Source: a virus. From it: 48,914 nucleotides of DNA. A program made the translations under genes and the position numbers. A model generated the notes under the pieces. The model worked only from the letters and a program-made list of their open reading frames with translations. It was not told the origin of the DNA and searched no databases. Positions 23,955 through 33,681 of this stretch are shown piece by piece. Numbering within the stretch: position 1 is the stretch's first letter; each line of letters starts with the position of its first letter. The DNA is taken from positions 1 through 48,914 of the IMG/VR virus record IMGVR_UViG_3300028178_000004; one strand, 5' to 3'.

Positions 23955-24683
23955 TTACGGTGTAGGAACCACTGGTACAGGTGCATATACTGCATAAAAT
24001 CTCCAACATTGACCATTTTCATCCCATGCAACAGATGTTTTTGTTACATCAGTGCTATAAAGAGGAGATTTCATTTCCTTACCTTTAGAATCTTTCTTTA
24101 TTTCACCTAACGTAGGATTGCTGTCGTCAATTACGCTTACTCTTTCTACAAAAAAACATTTCTTTACATCAATCTCGTATGCTGGACAGCCCCACGTTTT
24201 TTTATCAGCGTTGAATACTAAATCTAAAGCACCTATCATCGGAACTGCTAAACCAACTGTAGGTGCCATCATTTTTATCTTTGGAACAGGATTCCAGTAT
24301 CCCTGAGAATGCGGATTTATTGAAGACCAATCATCGTCATACTCCACGATTTCTAATATTCCTTTTATTAATGCTCCACCGGAATACCGTGAATGAGAAT
24401 GTTTATTATATCCTTTTGACCCGTGGATTGTTTCCGGGTCAACCGGAGGAGTGCCGGGAGTAACATTAATCTCGGGACTATTCCAAATAACTGCGCCACC
24501 TAAGTTCTGATTAAGACCAGATGTTTGGTCTATAGGTCTAATAGTGCTTCTATCTCGAATACCACCTACAACTGATTGAGGTAATGTAGTTTTATCTTCG
24601 GTATTCTGAGTTAAATCTTTAACTTTTACTGATAATTGAAGAACCATATTTTCTAATTGTTCGATGCGTTCATTTAGTGTCAT
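23955..24683 (-). CDS. structural protein with N-terminal coiled coil (fibre-like)
   Basis: The 242-residue protein starts with a short coiled coil (residues 1-28, LNERIEQLENMVLQLSVKVKDL). A Pro/Gly/Asn-rich segment follows with KHSHSRYSGGALIKG, a His-containing motif typical of phage tail-fibre knobs. It ends in VPVVPTP, like the next protein downstream, which ends in ATPVP. ATG 24683 directly follows the preceding stop by one base. It is probably a trimeric fibre or baseplate-attached protein. Confidence 0.6.
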   Translation of the reverse strand: MTLNERIEQLENMVLQLSVKVKDLTQNTEDKTTLPQSVVGGIRDRSTIRPIDQTSGLNQNLGGAVIWNSPEINVTPGTPPVDPETIHGSKGYNKHSHSRYSGGALIKGILEIVEYDDDWSSINPHSQGYWNPVPKIKMMAPTVGLAVPMIGALDLVFNADKKTWGCPAYEIDVKKCFFVERVSVIDDSNPTLGEIKKDSKGKEMKSPLYSTDVTKTSVAWDENGQCWRFYAVYAPVPVVPTP

Positions 24684-24684
24684 T

Positions 24685-27600
24685 TTATTCCCCTCTATAG
24701 GACATTGATATCGTCCGCTGATATGGTTGACTGTTATCTAAGTTTACAGATACTTTAAAATCATTTAGTTTAATATCTATTGATAAAATATTCATAGGTG
24801 CAGTAGTGATGCCATTTATATTTATTCTCTTAGTTAAATCAATTCCATAATAACATAATGTATCTAATGTTACTTCAATATTACCATTTATTCTTTCTTC
24901 CTGTGTTTTACTAAGATTCCATTTAGCAATATCTGTAGCAAACGCAGTATCATCATACTGTGGTATCTGATGAGTTACACCATCATAATATTTCCATGTT
25001 GCACCATCTGAGATACTTAAATCAGATAAATTTAATTCTTTTGTGATTGTAACCGGATATGAACCCATCTTCGGTGTATAAAATACTAAAGGATTATTTA
25101 CCGGGTCATCTGTATGAGAACTTAATACTTTTTTCCAAAGAAATACTTTAATTATTGGTTGACTAATATTAATCGGTTCTCCGTTAGCATCAGGTTGATA
25201 CAAAAACATTGGGTCATTAAATGTAATAGTCCTATTTTCAAAATCAATAGTAAATCCTTCATAAAGAGTTTTTTCATATTGTAAATTGAGTGGACCGACA
25301 AATCCAAATGTTCCGCCACGACTATATATTTCTACATATGAAGGACGGTTATCTGCGTATTGTTCTAATTTAGGGTCTAAATAAGGTAAAGTATATTTTT
25401 TTAAAACGTCAGTATATAAACTTGCGTCTTCTGCAGAGTGATTTACCCATGTCGAAACATCATCATTTGATGAAATTAATGGAATTGAAGTATCCCATGC
25501 GGGATTAACGAATTTAGCATAATTTCTAAAGGTATAAGAAGAATATTCTCTACTGCCTACATAGGTCCTATTTCCCATCTGAACCCTAAATTTATTAATA
25601 ACATTAGATGCATCTTTTTTGAATTGATGATTTAATAAGTCATATAATTTTATATTACTACCTAATACCTGTCTATTTATATCGATTACCGTGCCTTGAC
25701 CCGCTCTCCAAATCTTCTTAGTATCATCTACATCATAATACCATCCAAAATTACCAGATGCATCAATTAAAGAACTTATTGCATCAGATTCGGGCGTACC
25801 AAAACATCCGATAGTCTGTGGAACAAAATTACCAAAATCTACATTTAATCCAACTTCTGTTGCAAGTGCGGTTTTAGGTGTGGGATAATAAGTTTCTACT
25901 ATGTTAGGTGCGACATTTTCTATTGGTTCATGACCTACGAAAAAATATTTAGTAGTTCTATTCTGATACCAGTATTTATCGTTACATATTATATTTATAT
26001 TTTCTGGAGCTTCTGTCGGATTAATTTCAGTAATATACCCTTTGTATAGTAAATTAGAATCATAATAAATAGTTACAACAGTTTCTAATACTGGAACATT
26101 CACATCATACGCACGGGCTAAATCTAAAGAAGCAGTATGAGCACCATTTAATATTTTATGAATCTCTATACTATCAACATTTACGTCTGTTTGTTCTACA
26201 TTATTAAAATAAACATGTATATACGTTTTTCCTAATGATTGAAATCCTACTGCTCCGGGAATTTGATATGATTTTAAAAATCTAATATCATTGTTGATAC
26301 TAAAAATTCCTAAACCACGCATTCTAAAATCATTATTTGTATCAGAAATAACTCTTATTGCAGTATTGATAAAATTATTTATATCAGACAATAAACTATT
26401 TACAAAACTGAATTTATTAGAAATATCATATAAAATCCCGGAAACAAAACCAACCTTATTGTTGACATTATATAAAACTTCTGCGGAGAATTTGGCATCA
26501 GATAAAATAGTTGATAACTCAGTTCCCTGAAATTTTACATCAGATAATAAATCTTCTGTATGTGAAACAAAATAAATATCTGATAATATTTCAGTTGATG
26601 GAGATTTAAAAGAAACATCGGAATATATTTCCTGTTTAATTGAAAGACTTAAATCTACTTTATCAAATAAAATTTCGCCGGCTGATGCACCTTCCCACCA
26701 CCCATAATATAATGTATCAACCGCAGTTTCTATTGCATGTGGTGTATTATGAACTACTGCGTTTGATGTTACATCTACTTTGGTATCCCATGATGCACCA
26801 TTCCATGTTCTATATGCTATTTGAAATCTTGTTCCATCCCAGTGGGTCCACACTACTACTGGTTTACCTGCTACGATTGAAACTGCGGGATTTTCATCTT
26901 CTGCAGTAGCAGATATTTCAGTTCCGGCATCCCATGTTCCTGTATATTTATACGCCTTTATGCCGGTAGATGTATTTGCTGCAACATATACTTCTGAACT
27001 AGAAATCGCAGCAGTTCCTGCAGCACTACCTGAAGCTACTGTGGTTGGTGCAACGCAGTCAGAAGTTACAGTTTCTGTTGCACTCCAGGAAGTAGTATAT
27101 TTAGTAACAACAAGAGTATTGTTGTATGCTTTTCTTATAAAGCACCATACATCGTCTCCAACTGCTATAGCACTACAGTCGGTACAGTTTGTACCTAAAT
27201 TAAAATTAGTAACTTTATTCCAGTTTGCTCCTCCATCAGTAGAATAATAACTTCTTACATATTGACCACCGTCAAAACCAACTATCCATAAATCGCCATT
27301 AGCACGGACAACTATATTAGTTTCATGGTGTGATTCTGAATAAACAACTACTGCTGAACCCGGTGTCCAAACTCCTGCAGAATATGATAATTTTAAAAAA
27401 TATGGATACAGGTCCCATCCTGAGTAGTTCCATGAACAGTAAATATTATCGCTTCCATCTATTGCAACATCTAAATCTCCAATTTCTCTGCCTTCTGGTT
27501 GAGTATATGCTGCTGTCCATGCTACATCCCAAGTTACACCGTCATCTGAAGAAGTTTTATATCGTATATATTGCTTATCGATATAAAAATATAATAGTGT

Positions 27601-27687
27601 CCCATTAGAAGATTTAAGTATCTTCCGAGTAACAGGACGAGCTATATAACTAGCATTTGATGTAGCATTTCCTAAACTTACAGACAT
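24685..27687 (-). CDS. baseplate/tail-hub protein fused to an Asp-box beta-propeller
   Basis: The 1000-residue protein has three regions. Residues 1-350 contain Asp-box (BNR-like) repeats such as SSDDGVTW and STDGGANW, which mark sialidase-type propellers. Residues 353-470 carry about nine short repeats of the form (I/L)LSDxxxF. Residues 480-1000 look like a tail hub or baseplate protein (YIHVYFNNVEQT, then SIEIHKILNGAHTASLDL), ending in a beta-rich section. ATG 27687 follows GGAGAATAAT. The propeller may bind host sugars; sialidase Arg triad and nucleophile residues are not evident, so binding rather than cleavage is likely. Confidence 0.7.
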   Translation of the reverse strand: MSVSLGNATSNASYIARPVTRKILKSSNGTLLYFYIDKQYIRYKTSSDDGVTWDVAWTAAYTQPEGREIGDLDVAIDGSDNIYCSWNYSGWDLYPYFLKLSYSAGVWTPGSAVVVYSESHHETNIVVRANGDLWIVGFDGGQYVRSYYSTDGGANWNKVTNFNLGTNCTDCSAIAVGDDVWCFIRKAYNNTLVVTKYTTSWSATETVTSDCVAPTTVASGSAAGTAAISSSEVYVAANTSTGIKAYKYTGTWDAGTEISATAEDENPAVSIVAGKPVVVWTHWDGTRFQIAYRTWNGASWDTKVDVTSNAVVHNTPHAIETAVDTLYYGWWEGASAGEILFDKVDLSLSIKQEIYSDVSFKSPSTEILSDIYFVSHTEDLLSDVKFQGTELSTILSDAKFSAEVLYNVNNKVGFVSGILYDISNKFSFVNSLLSDINNFINTAIRVISDTNNDFRMRGLGIFSINNDIRFLKSYQIPGAVGFQSLGKTYIHVYFNNVEQTDVNVDSIEIHKILNGAHTASLDLARAYDVNVPVLETVVTIYYDSNLLYKGYITEINPTEAPENINIICNDKYWYQNRTTKYFFVGHEPIENVAPNIVETYYPTPKTALATEVGLNVDFGNFVPQTIGCFGTPESDAISSLIDASGNFGWYYDVDDTKKIWRAGQGTVIDINRQVLGSNIKLYDLLNHQFKKDASNVINKFRVQMGNRTYVGSREYSSYTFRNYAKFVNPAWDTSIPLISSNDDVSTWVNHSAEDASLYTDVLKKYTLPYLDPKLEQYADNRPSYVEIYSRGGTFGFVGPLNLQYEKTLYEGFTIDFENRTITFNDPMFLYQPDANGEPINISQPIIKVFLWKKVLSSHTDDPVNNPLVFYTPKMGSYPVTITKELNLSDLSISDGATWKYYDGVTHQIPQYDDTAFATDIAKWNLSKTQEERINGNIEVTLDTLCYYGIDLTKRININGITTAPMNILSIDIKLNDFKVSVNLDNSQPYQRTISMSYRGE
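26278..26633 (-). repeat. protein-level short repeats (about nine copies of I-L-S-D-x-x-x-F)
   Basis: In the 1000-residue baseplate protein, consecutive segments read EIYSDVSF, EILSDIYF, DLLSDVKF, TILSDAKF, VLYNVNNKVGF, ILYDISNKFSF, LLSDINNF, VISDTNNDF and IFSINNDIRF, spaced about 10-15 residues apart. They form a hydrophobic-Asp-aromatic linker between propeller and hub. The DNA of the copies has diverged. Confidence 0.65.
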
Positions 27688-27688
27688 A

Positions 27689-28141
27689 TTATTCTCCTAT
27701 TATCCAGTTGCCACTATTATCTATTTTTAAGACGATTTGTCTATTGTTTCCTAATTTATCGTTGTATTGAAATCCTAAATGGTAATTTATTATGTGATTT
27801 ATTTCTCTACCTGACTGGTTTAATTCTACCTGGTGTCTTCTAAAATAAATTAATCTAATATTTTCTTTTGGCTCTATGATTTCTGGTTCTTGTGAATCTA
27901 AAGTTTTAATTAATCCTCTTTTTAAATCTACTATAAAATTTATATTACTCATACTATTTTTATGATACAGATGAAAAAATTCTAATTCATTCATACGGTC
28001 TTTTACTTCTTGAAATTTATGTTCTTTACCGTCTTCGAATTGAAATATAACACCATCCTTAAATTCTGCCATCCAGTAAAATGTTAGCGAATCCATTGGA
28101 TTGTTTCCGCTATTTAAATTTATAGATATTGAATTATCCAT
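27689..28141 (-). CDS. small virion-associated hypothetical protein
   Basis: The 150-residue protein lies between the baseplate gene and another structural gene, with its start after GGAAATTAA. It has mixed charge and a beta-rich second half (RLIYFRRHQVELNQSG, then YHLGFQY and RQIVLKIDNSGNW), similar in feel to short phage proteins near tail genes. The family is not recognised. A capping or accessory tail role is inferred from position. Confidence 0.5.
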   Translation of the reverse strand: MDNSISINLNSGNNPMDSLTFYWMAEFKDGVIFQFEDGKEHKFQEVKDRMNELEFFHLYHKNSMSNINFIVDLKRGLIKTLDSQEPEIIEPKENIRLIYFRRHQVELNQSGREINHIINYHLGFQYNDKLGNNRQIVLKIDNSGNWIIGE

Positions 28142-28154
28142 TTAATTTCCTTTC

Positions 28155-28643
28155 TTAAACTTCGTCGTACTGAAACGTGAATGTTTTCTGATTAGCTGCA
28201 CCTGTAGGTGTAGATACCGTACTACTTGTCTGCAATCTAATGTATTTGGTGTATCCACTAACACCAGAAGCACCATAAACTATAGTTGCATCACCTTCTG
28301 CAGATTGAACAGTTAAGGCTGTTCCTTCCGTAGTAGGTACTGCTGAATCAGCATTAGCTGTTGCAGACGGAGTTACAAACGCTTGATTAGTTGCTGCTTT
28401 TATTACTTCGTCCGTAAGTAAAGTTCCTGCGGATTTCCAAAATTTCATGTTACTAATCTCAGTATATGTACTTGTAAATTTTGCTCGTATATACTTTTCA
28501 AATGAATTTGTTCCTCTTATAACAGGATGACTCGTAGTGTTTATATTTACGGAATCTTCACTTCCGAAATTAAGATTTGTTATCGGAACTGTTTCTGTTT
28601 CTCCAACTCCATTACTCTCTGAAAACTGAAATGTTGCACTCAT
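28155..28643 (-). CDS. minor virion structural protein
   Basis: The 162-residue protein is Thr/Ser/Ala-rich and beta-rich, without membrane segments. The stretch FEKYIRAKFTSTYTEISNM followed by KFWKS is a pattern I associate with uncharacterised tailed-phage virion proteins encoded near the tail tip. It sits downstream of an HNH gene, overlapping its end by four bases. No enzymatic motif is seen. Confidence 0.6.
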   Translation of the reverse strand: MSATFQFSESNGVGETETVPITNLNFGSEDSVNINTTSHPVIRGTNSFEKYIRAKFTSTYTEISNMKFWKSAGTLLTDEVIKAATNQAFVTPSATANADSAVPTTEGTALTVQSAEGDATIVYGASGVSGYTKYIRLQTSSTVSTPTGAANQKTFTFQYDEV

Positions 28644-29257
28644 AGTGTTACCTCCATTTTACTTATTTTTAATTCGTAATATCTTTGCCAATAACTCCGT
28701 TTATAATTGGCTCTCACGTTACATCTTAGACATAGTGTTAATAAATTTTCCTCTTTGCAATTCTTCTTGTTATAATCGATATGATGAACATGAAGTGCTT
28801 GTCCGAAAATCTCTTTATGTTCTTCTTCTGTCATATTACATTCTGGATTTTGACAAGTATAATTATCACGTTTACGAATTGATTCTTTTAATTCATAATT
28901 AAATTCTGCTGAATACGCAATTAAACTTCTGTCTTTTATCCAGTTATGATTGTTTTGACCGCTTATTAGTGTTGGTAGTAGATTTTTCCAATAGCATACT
29001 TGACATCTCTTACTATAATTATCTATCTTTTTTCCGCAATCAACACAATAAGTAATTAGTTTTTCAACGTCTTCATACCGATGCTTCTGACCGCATGGTC
29101 TACATCTTTTCGAAGAAAAAGATATATGTGTTCCACAGTCAATACACTTGTTATTGTGAGTTTTCCCGTGTTTATAATTAATAGCATTTTTGCCAAATGC
29201 TTCACCGTTTAATATCTTACACATTGTGCATGGACATTCTGGAAGGTGATTTTTCAT
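28640..29257 (-). CDS. HNH endonuclease with several zinc ribbons
   Basis: The 205-residue protein has three to four Cys pairs in the first half (CPCTMC, CIDCG ... CRPC, CVDCG ... CQVC), a basic linker, then YTCQNPEC, VHHIDYNKKNC and LLTLCLRCN. This HNH type is repeated at 30426-31103 and 3228-3773. The start is at TAA-T-ATG behind the stop of a 45-aa gene, without a ribosome binding site. It is a likely free-standing homing endonuclease among virion genes. Confidence 0.9.
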   Translation of the reverse strand: MKNHLPECPCTMCKILNGEAFGKNAINYKHGKTHNNKCIDCGTHISFSSKRCRPCGQKHRYEDVEKLITYCVDCGKKIDNYSKRCQVCYWKNLLPTLISGQNNHNWIKDRSLIAYSAEFNYELKESIRKRDNYTCQNPECNMTEEEHKEIFGQALHVHHIDYNKKNCKEENLLTLCLRCNVRANYKRSYWQRYYELKISKMEVTL

Positions 29258-29258
29258 A

Positions 29259-29396
29259 TTATTTGATAAATTTTTCTAACAATTGATTTCTTTTTTGTAC
29301 CATTTCATCTAAAGTCCCTTCCTTCGGTAAATGTTCCTCGAGAAGTTTTCTAATTAAATGAATTGTTTTGTCTGTAAAATCGTATCTCTTAATCAT
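29259..29396 (-). CDS. small hypothetical protein (45 aa)
   Basis: On the reverse strand ATG at 29394-29396 follows GGAG (in ATGGAGCATAAT), and the frame ends at TAA 29259-29261. The 45-residue helical product (MIKRYDFTDKTIHLIRK start) is amphipathic. It fills the only gap between the HNH gene and the preceding virion gene. The ribosome binding site and tight spacing support it; the function is unknown. Confidence 0.5.
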   Translation of the reverse strand: MIKRYDFTDKTIHLIRKLLEEHLPKEGTLDEMVQKRNQLLEKFIK

Positions 29397-29397
29397 A

Positions 29398-29775
29398 TTA
29401 TGCTCCATTTTTCCAACCAATAGTATTTAATTTTTTGACATAATCTGAATCTTTTTTTAAAATATTAATTTCTACCCCAGTGTCCTGATGATTTATTTTA
29501 TATTGAATATAATTATCTTCTTTTTCCACTATTAAACAAATGAAATCAATTTTCTTCTTACCGCTTTCTGCACCATTTAAATCCGTTAAAACTTCAATGT
29601 ACTGATAAACTTTTTTAAAACCACCTAAACCTAAATAATCTCCTGTCGGAAGTAAATAGAATATTGTCCTTATTTTTTTTGATTTATCAATTTCCAACCA
29701 TTTTGTATTTTGATAATCTCCACCAGTGAATCCTGAATTATCTTCAAATACAACATGAAATAAGTGCTTATCCAT
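29398..29775 (-). CDS. small virion-region hypothetical protein
   Basis: The 125-residue protein begins MDKHLFHVVFEDNSGFTGGDY and has a beta-rich fold with GDYLGLGGFKKVYQY. Short proteins of this style (a strand of display residues, a gly-rich turn, KVYQYIEVLTDL) occur beside tail genes in other phages without known function. ATG 29775 follows AGGAGTAAT. A tail accessory role is inferred from position. Confidence 0.5.
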   Translation of the reverse strand: MDKHLFHVVFEDNSGFTGGDYQNTKWLEIDKSKKIRTIFYLLPTGDYLGLGGFKKVYQYIEVLTDLNGAESGKKKIDFICLIVEKEDNYIQYKINHQDTGVEINILKKDSDYVKKLNTIGWKNGA

Positions 29776-29789
29776 CTATTACTCCTTTC

Positions 29790-30425
29790 TTAGAAATATG
29801 TATAACGTGTCGTAAGTACAAAACTTTCAGCAGCAGGTATTGCATAATTAGCAGGTATTACTATTTTAATATTTGCATATAGGTCTTTTGCAACTGTTAA
29901 TGCTCCAAGAGAAGCATTTAATAAAATAACATTACTTCCCCCAGCTACTTCTGAATATGTTCCTGGAACTATTACTGTAGTGCATGCAGCTTTAATAAAA
30001 GAATTTAATGCATTACTTACACCTAAAACGTTCTTTGCGTAAGTAAGATGTGTTGAATCATCCCATGCCTCGAGTTGAGGCTCTGTAGCTGTTGCACCGT
30101 CAAAACTAAAACAAAAAACATATCGGTCTGTAAGAGTTCCCATTCCTTTTACTAAATGCGTATTGTATGCACCACCAAACTGTACTAAAGTACTTAATAA
30201 ACATTTAGAAACAGTTACTGCCAGTGCAGGGTCAATTATTTCAGCAGCAGCATTTAGTTCTGCTGCAATAGGTTGATGATTCATTAAATCTTTTACAACC
30301 AAATCTCCTTTTGTCCAAACAAGAGAATCGTTTGCTAAATCTAATTCCCTGTAATTTGCGGGTGTTGTTACGTAAAGTACCGCAGGATTAACATAGTTTA
30401 CTAAAAATTTCATAACTGTAGCCAT
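29790..30425 (-). CDS. virion structural protein (tail-associated)
   Basis: The 211-residue protein is Ala/Val/Thr/Leu-rich and beta-prone, ending in FVLTTRYTYF. It starts at ATG 30425 after AAGGAGGAATTAA, a strong ribosome binding site that suggests abundant product. No domain is recognised; the composition is that of tail or capsid decoration proteins. It lies between the distal tail gene (with an HNH gene inserted) and the small tail genes. Confidence 0.55.
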   Translation of the reverse strand: MATVMKFLVNYVNPAVLYVTTPANYRELDLANDSLVWTKGDLVVKDLMNHQPIAAELNAAAEIIDPALAVTVSKCLLSTLVQFGGAYNTHLVKGMGTLTDRYVFCFSFDGATATEPQLEAWDDSTHLTYAKNVLGVSNALNSFIKAACTTVIVPGTYSEVAGGSNVILLNASLGALTVAKDLYANIKIVIPANYAIPAAESFVLTTRYTYF

Positions 30426-31103
30426 TTAATTCCTCCTTATTAAGATTTTAATTATTTTCTTAAAATATTTCATCCATTTATCTCTGTTATAATTTACCTT
30501 AACATTACATGAACAACATAAATTTATTAAATTATCTTTAGAACAATGTTTCTTATTATAGTCAATGTGGTGAACATACTTTCCAGGTTTAAAACATAAT
30601 TGACAGATGTAATTGTCTCGAATACGAATAAATTCTTTCAGTATACCGTTAAATCTGTATGGATACCCCTCTCTGGTTATACCACCGTGCCAATTCCAAT
30701 GATTTTTTCCTTTCATAATTCCAGTATCTATAATTAATTCTGAGACGTATTTATTATGGCATTTTAAGCATCTTTGTGCATCGCCACGACTTAATTCTTT
30801 ACCACATACGATACACGAAGATTTTTCTAAACTTTTTCCATTTTTATAACCTGGATGGTTCTTCGGATTATTGAACAGTTCTTTCATAGCACAAGAACGA
30901 CAACACACTGCTTCTGCACTTATCTTTTTATGGCAGGTGATACAATAATTAACAGTTGAATATTTTCCGTCTTTCCAGTTAGGAGTGTTCTTTTTATCAA
31001 CATAACGATTTCTTCTTTCACATGAATTACAAAAAGTAGCATTATCTGAAATCGGTTTCTCACAAATACAATGATTATTTTTTGAATAATTATAATCTTT
31101 CAT
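30426..31103 (-). CDS. HNH endonuclease with several zinc ribbons
   Basis: The 225-residue protein has repeated Cys pairs (CICEKPI ... CNSC, CITC ... CRSC, CIVCG ... CLKC), NUMOD3-like NPKNHPGYKNGKS and NHWNWHGG parts, and the nuclease end YICQLC, VHHIDYNKKHC, LCCSCN. It is a paralogue of the nuclease at 28640-29257. The ATG stands at TAA-T-ATG after the distal tail gene stop and lacks a ribosome binding site. Confidence 0.9.
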   Translation of the reverse strand: MKDYNYSKNNHCICEKPISDNATFCNSCERRNRYVDKKNTPNWKDGKYSTVNYCITCHKKISAEAVCCRSCAMKELFNNPKNHPGYKNGKSLEKSSCIVCGKELSRGDAQRCLKCHNKYVSELIIDTGIMKGKNHWNWHGGITREGYPYRFNGILKEFIRIRDNYICQLCFKPGKYVHHIDYNKKHCSKDNLINLCCSCNVKVNYNRDKWMKYFKKIIKILIRRN

Positions 31104-31104
31104 A

Positions 31105-31521
31105 TTAATATGCTACCACAAGGAACCGGACTGAATAGGGTTGTTCCCACGTTCTCAACGATTCTTCAAACTCAATTTCATCTATTCTTCTTACTGTATA
31201 ACTCCAATCTGGAACATAAGATGCTCCAACTAAATGTTCCATCGTCAATGTAGCCTGGCTTGTAGTAACCATACTTCTCATCGTTGCCATTAAACTTGTT
31301 AAATCCGCATAACCATCATTATCGATTAATCTACCTCTAATTATTAATTGCTGACTCTTTTTACCCCCTGGAATTACTATTGAACCATTTCCCCGGGTTC
31401 CTTCAATTACGGTAGCTTTCATACCTTCTATCGGGTCGCTAACAGAAAATACATGAGGAAATATATATTCTGACCCTGTAATTCCATTGTTTAAAACTAA
31501 TTGTACTGTATAGTTAGGCAT
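31105..31521 (-). CDS. distal tail (Dit-like) or tail-tube-associated protein
   Basis: The 138-residue protein is beta-rich (YTVQLVLNNGITGSEY, then SIVIPGGKKSQQLIIRGRL) and ends with WSYTVRRIDEIEFEESLRTW before the last strand. That end and the location directly after the tape measure gene fit the small Dit-like or N-terminal baseplate proteins of siphophages. ATG 31521 has GGAGATAAG upstream. The hub position is inferred. Confidence 0.6.
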   Translation of the reverse strand: MPNYTVQLVLNNGITGSEYIFPHVFSVSDPIEGMKATVIEGTRGNGSIVIPGGKKSQQLIIRGRLIDNDGYADLTSLMATMRSMVTTSQATLTMEHLVGASYVPDWSYTVRRIDEIEFEESLRTWEQPYSVRFLVVAY

Positions 31522-31532
31522 ATCTTATCTCC

Positions 31533-33680
31533 TTAAAGGGCTTTATTTTTTCTTGCTTCTATTCCAAATGCTTTTTGAAAATTAGGATTTGTTAATATTT
31601 TATTCATTATTTCTTCATTTAATTTTTTTATAGTTTCTTCATAAGCCTTACCAGCTTCAACTGCTAAATTAATATTAATCGTATCTGCTCCTTTAGAATT
31701 AATTGTAGTCATTCCAGGAACTTGACTACCAGCACCCATTTTACCAACTGCAGCCCATGGAGAACCACCCATATTCCATCCAGGATACTGGTCTTGAATG
31801 CTCATTGGCTGACCTTGACCAAATCTAGTACCTACGCTTATTCCATTTTCTCTTGCAATCGTTCCTGCCATTGCATTTCGTGTAGTTTCTTCTAATTTAG
31901 ATTGCATACTTAACATTAATTTTCTATCATTTCCTGAATTATTGTTAAATGCAGTTATCTGAGATTCAGATGACATTTGCGTTAATTCTATTTCTCTGCG
32001 AAGGTCTTTTCTATCTCCCGGTTTAGCAGATGCATATTTCATTAATAAAGATTCTAATTCTTTTGATTGTTCTTTTCCTAACATTACCGCATCATTATCT
32101 ACTTTAACTTGGTCTTCTTTAGCTTTAGTTACTGCTTGTTCTTTTCCGACCTGTAGTTTTAATAATTCTATTAATTCCTTTTTTTGTTCTAAAGTTCTTC
32201 CGTCTTTTGTTATTTCAATTTCTCCAGTCAGCATTATCATTTCTTGTGCTGTCATCTGACCTTTTAATGCTTCCAGAATTTTGGATTCATATTCATATGT
32301 TTTTTCTGCTGCTGTTGCTCTTCCTTCTTCACCTTTTATTCCTTCGGTTACTCCTGCGGTTGATATTGCACCTAACGTTCTCCATGTAGCGTTTAAAACA
32401 CCTCCTAAACTCTGAGCATAAAGAGCACTATCTTCCATAATTTTATTTGCATTTTTCAATGCTTCTGCAAAATTATTTCCACCCATAATTCCTGTAATAA
32501 ATGCATCTCCAGCTTGTTTCTTTAAATTTAAAAATAACTGTCCTTGAAAATCTACACCTTCAGTTACCTGTTTTATCTGTTCAGCATATAATGCAATTGA
32601 CCTATCATTTACTAATGGAGTATTCATATTTTTTTGTAATGTTTCTATGTCTTTAGCCATTGCTGCTATTTGACCACCTCTAACTCCACCAAACACATCT
32701 TTAATAACTTTACCTACACTTCCTTGTTCTCCTGTTTTCATTGCAGCACCCAATTTTTCCATGACAGACATAAAAACTGTCATCGTGGGGGTATTTTTAG
32801 AAAAACTTAATCCCATCTGATTCGATACTTCTGATAGGTTTGTTATGATTTTTGTTAAACCAGTTTTTAATGCCATTCCTGAAGTAATACCCGCAGCAGC
32901 CATAGCTGAGTTTAATTTAATAAAATCTTCTATAGATATATTTGCAGTAGCCATTATTGGAATACCAGCCAAAAGATTTGCATTTAATTTTTCAATTCCG
33001 CCAGGAGTTTTAGATTGAGCTTCATAGAGCATTACCTGTAAATCTTTAAATCTTTGAGTTTCAGTAGCTGCTTGATTTAATGTTTCACCATTTGACTTAT
33101 ATAACATTCCTAATGTTTCTGCTATTTTTGCAGCATCTCCACCGGTAGCAATAGATAATCTTTGAGCTGCTTCTGATGCAGTCCAAGCAGTATTACTATC
33201 GCCTAATACTCGCACCATTTCTGCAAAAACATTGGCTATTGCACCTTCTGATTTACCAGTTTCTGATGATAAAATATGAAATTGTTCTATTAATCTCGGC
33301 ATAGTTGTTGAACTAGAACTACCTAATTCTTGCATCGCTGCATTAACATTGTGCATAGAATGTTCAGTTTCTAGATAATACTGTATACCTTCCTGAACAA
33401 AATAAGTTACCTGTTGAATTGCTGCTCTCATTGCCATCCATACTGGGGCAACAATTAAGGCTCTGGACATCGCTTTTCCAAAGTCTGCCATTCCTTTTGA
33501 TGCTTTTACTGTTTCTTCACCAGTACCCGCCATTGCCTTTCTAATAACTGCACTGGTAGCATTTTTTAAATCAGGTATATTAGATATATCTTTTTTAATT
33601 GACTCTATTTGCTGTTTTGCAGCAGCAGTTCCTTCCATTACTAATTTTATTTTTGCTAAAAATTCCGCAGATTGAGCCAT
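31533..33680 (-). CDS. tail tape measure protein
   Basis: The 715-residue protein is Ala/Lys/Glu-rich and mostly helical, with a hydrophobic stretch near residues 75-95 (ALIVAPVWMAMRAAIQ) and a TP901-type region (VFAEMVRVLGDSNTAWTAS, GVRGGQIAAMAKD) near 150-345. It ends in a helical tail with Gln/Met-rich parts. With 1.5 A per residue it would predict a tail near 100 nm (an estimate from family knowledge). Its neighbours (tail tube and chaperone-position genes before, distal tail after) fit. Confidence 0.85.
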   Translation of the reverse strand: MAQSAEFLAKIKLVMEGTAAAKQQIESIKKDISNIPDLKNATSAVIRKAMAGTGEETVKASKGMADFGKAMSRALIVAPVWMAMRAAIQQVTYFVQEGIQYYLETEHSMHNVNAAMQELGSSSSTTMPRLIEQFHILSSETGKSEGAIANVFAEMVRVLGDSNTAWTASEAAQRLSIATGGDAAKIAETLGMLYKSNGETLNQAATETQRFKDLQVMLYEAQSKTPGGIEKLNANLLAGIPIMATANISIEDFIKLNSAMAAAGITSGMALKTGLTKIITNLSEVSNQMGLSFSKNTPTMTVFMSVMEKLGAAMKTGEQGSVGKVIKDVFGGVRGGQIAAMAKDIETLQKNMNTPLVNDRSIALYAEQIKQVTEGVDFQGQLFLNLKKQAGDAFITGIMGGNNFAEALKNANKIMEDSALYAQSLGGVLNATWRTLGAISTAGVTEGIKGEEGRATAAEKTYEYESKILEALKGQMTAQEMIMLTGEIEITKDGRTLEQKKELIELLKLQVGKEQAVTKAKEDQVKVDNDAVMLGKEQSKELESLLMKYASAKPGDRKDLRREIELTQMSSESQITAFNNNSGNDRKLMLSMQSKLEETTRNAMAGTIARENGISVGTRFGQGQPMSIQDQYPGWNMGGSPWAAVGKMGAGSQVPGMTTINSKGADTININLAVEAGKAYEETIKKLNEEIMNKILTNPNFQKAFGIEARKNKAL

Positions 33681-33681
33681 T

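Noticed and set aside
24685-25800. Active sialidase call for the 1000-residue baseplate protein
   Set aside because: Asp-box elements are visible, but the Arg triad and Tyr/Glu nucleophile pattern are not; binding is the safer reading.
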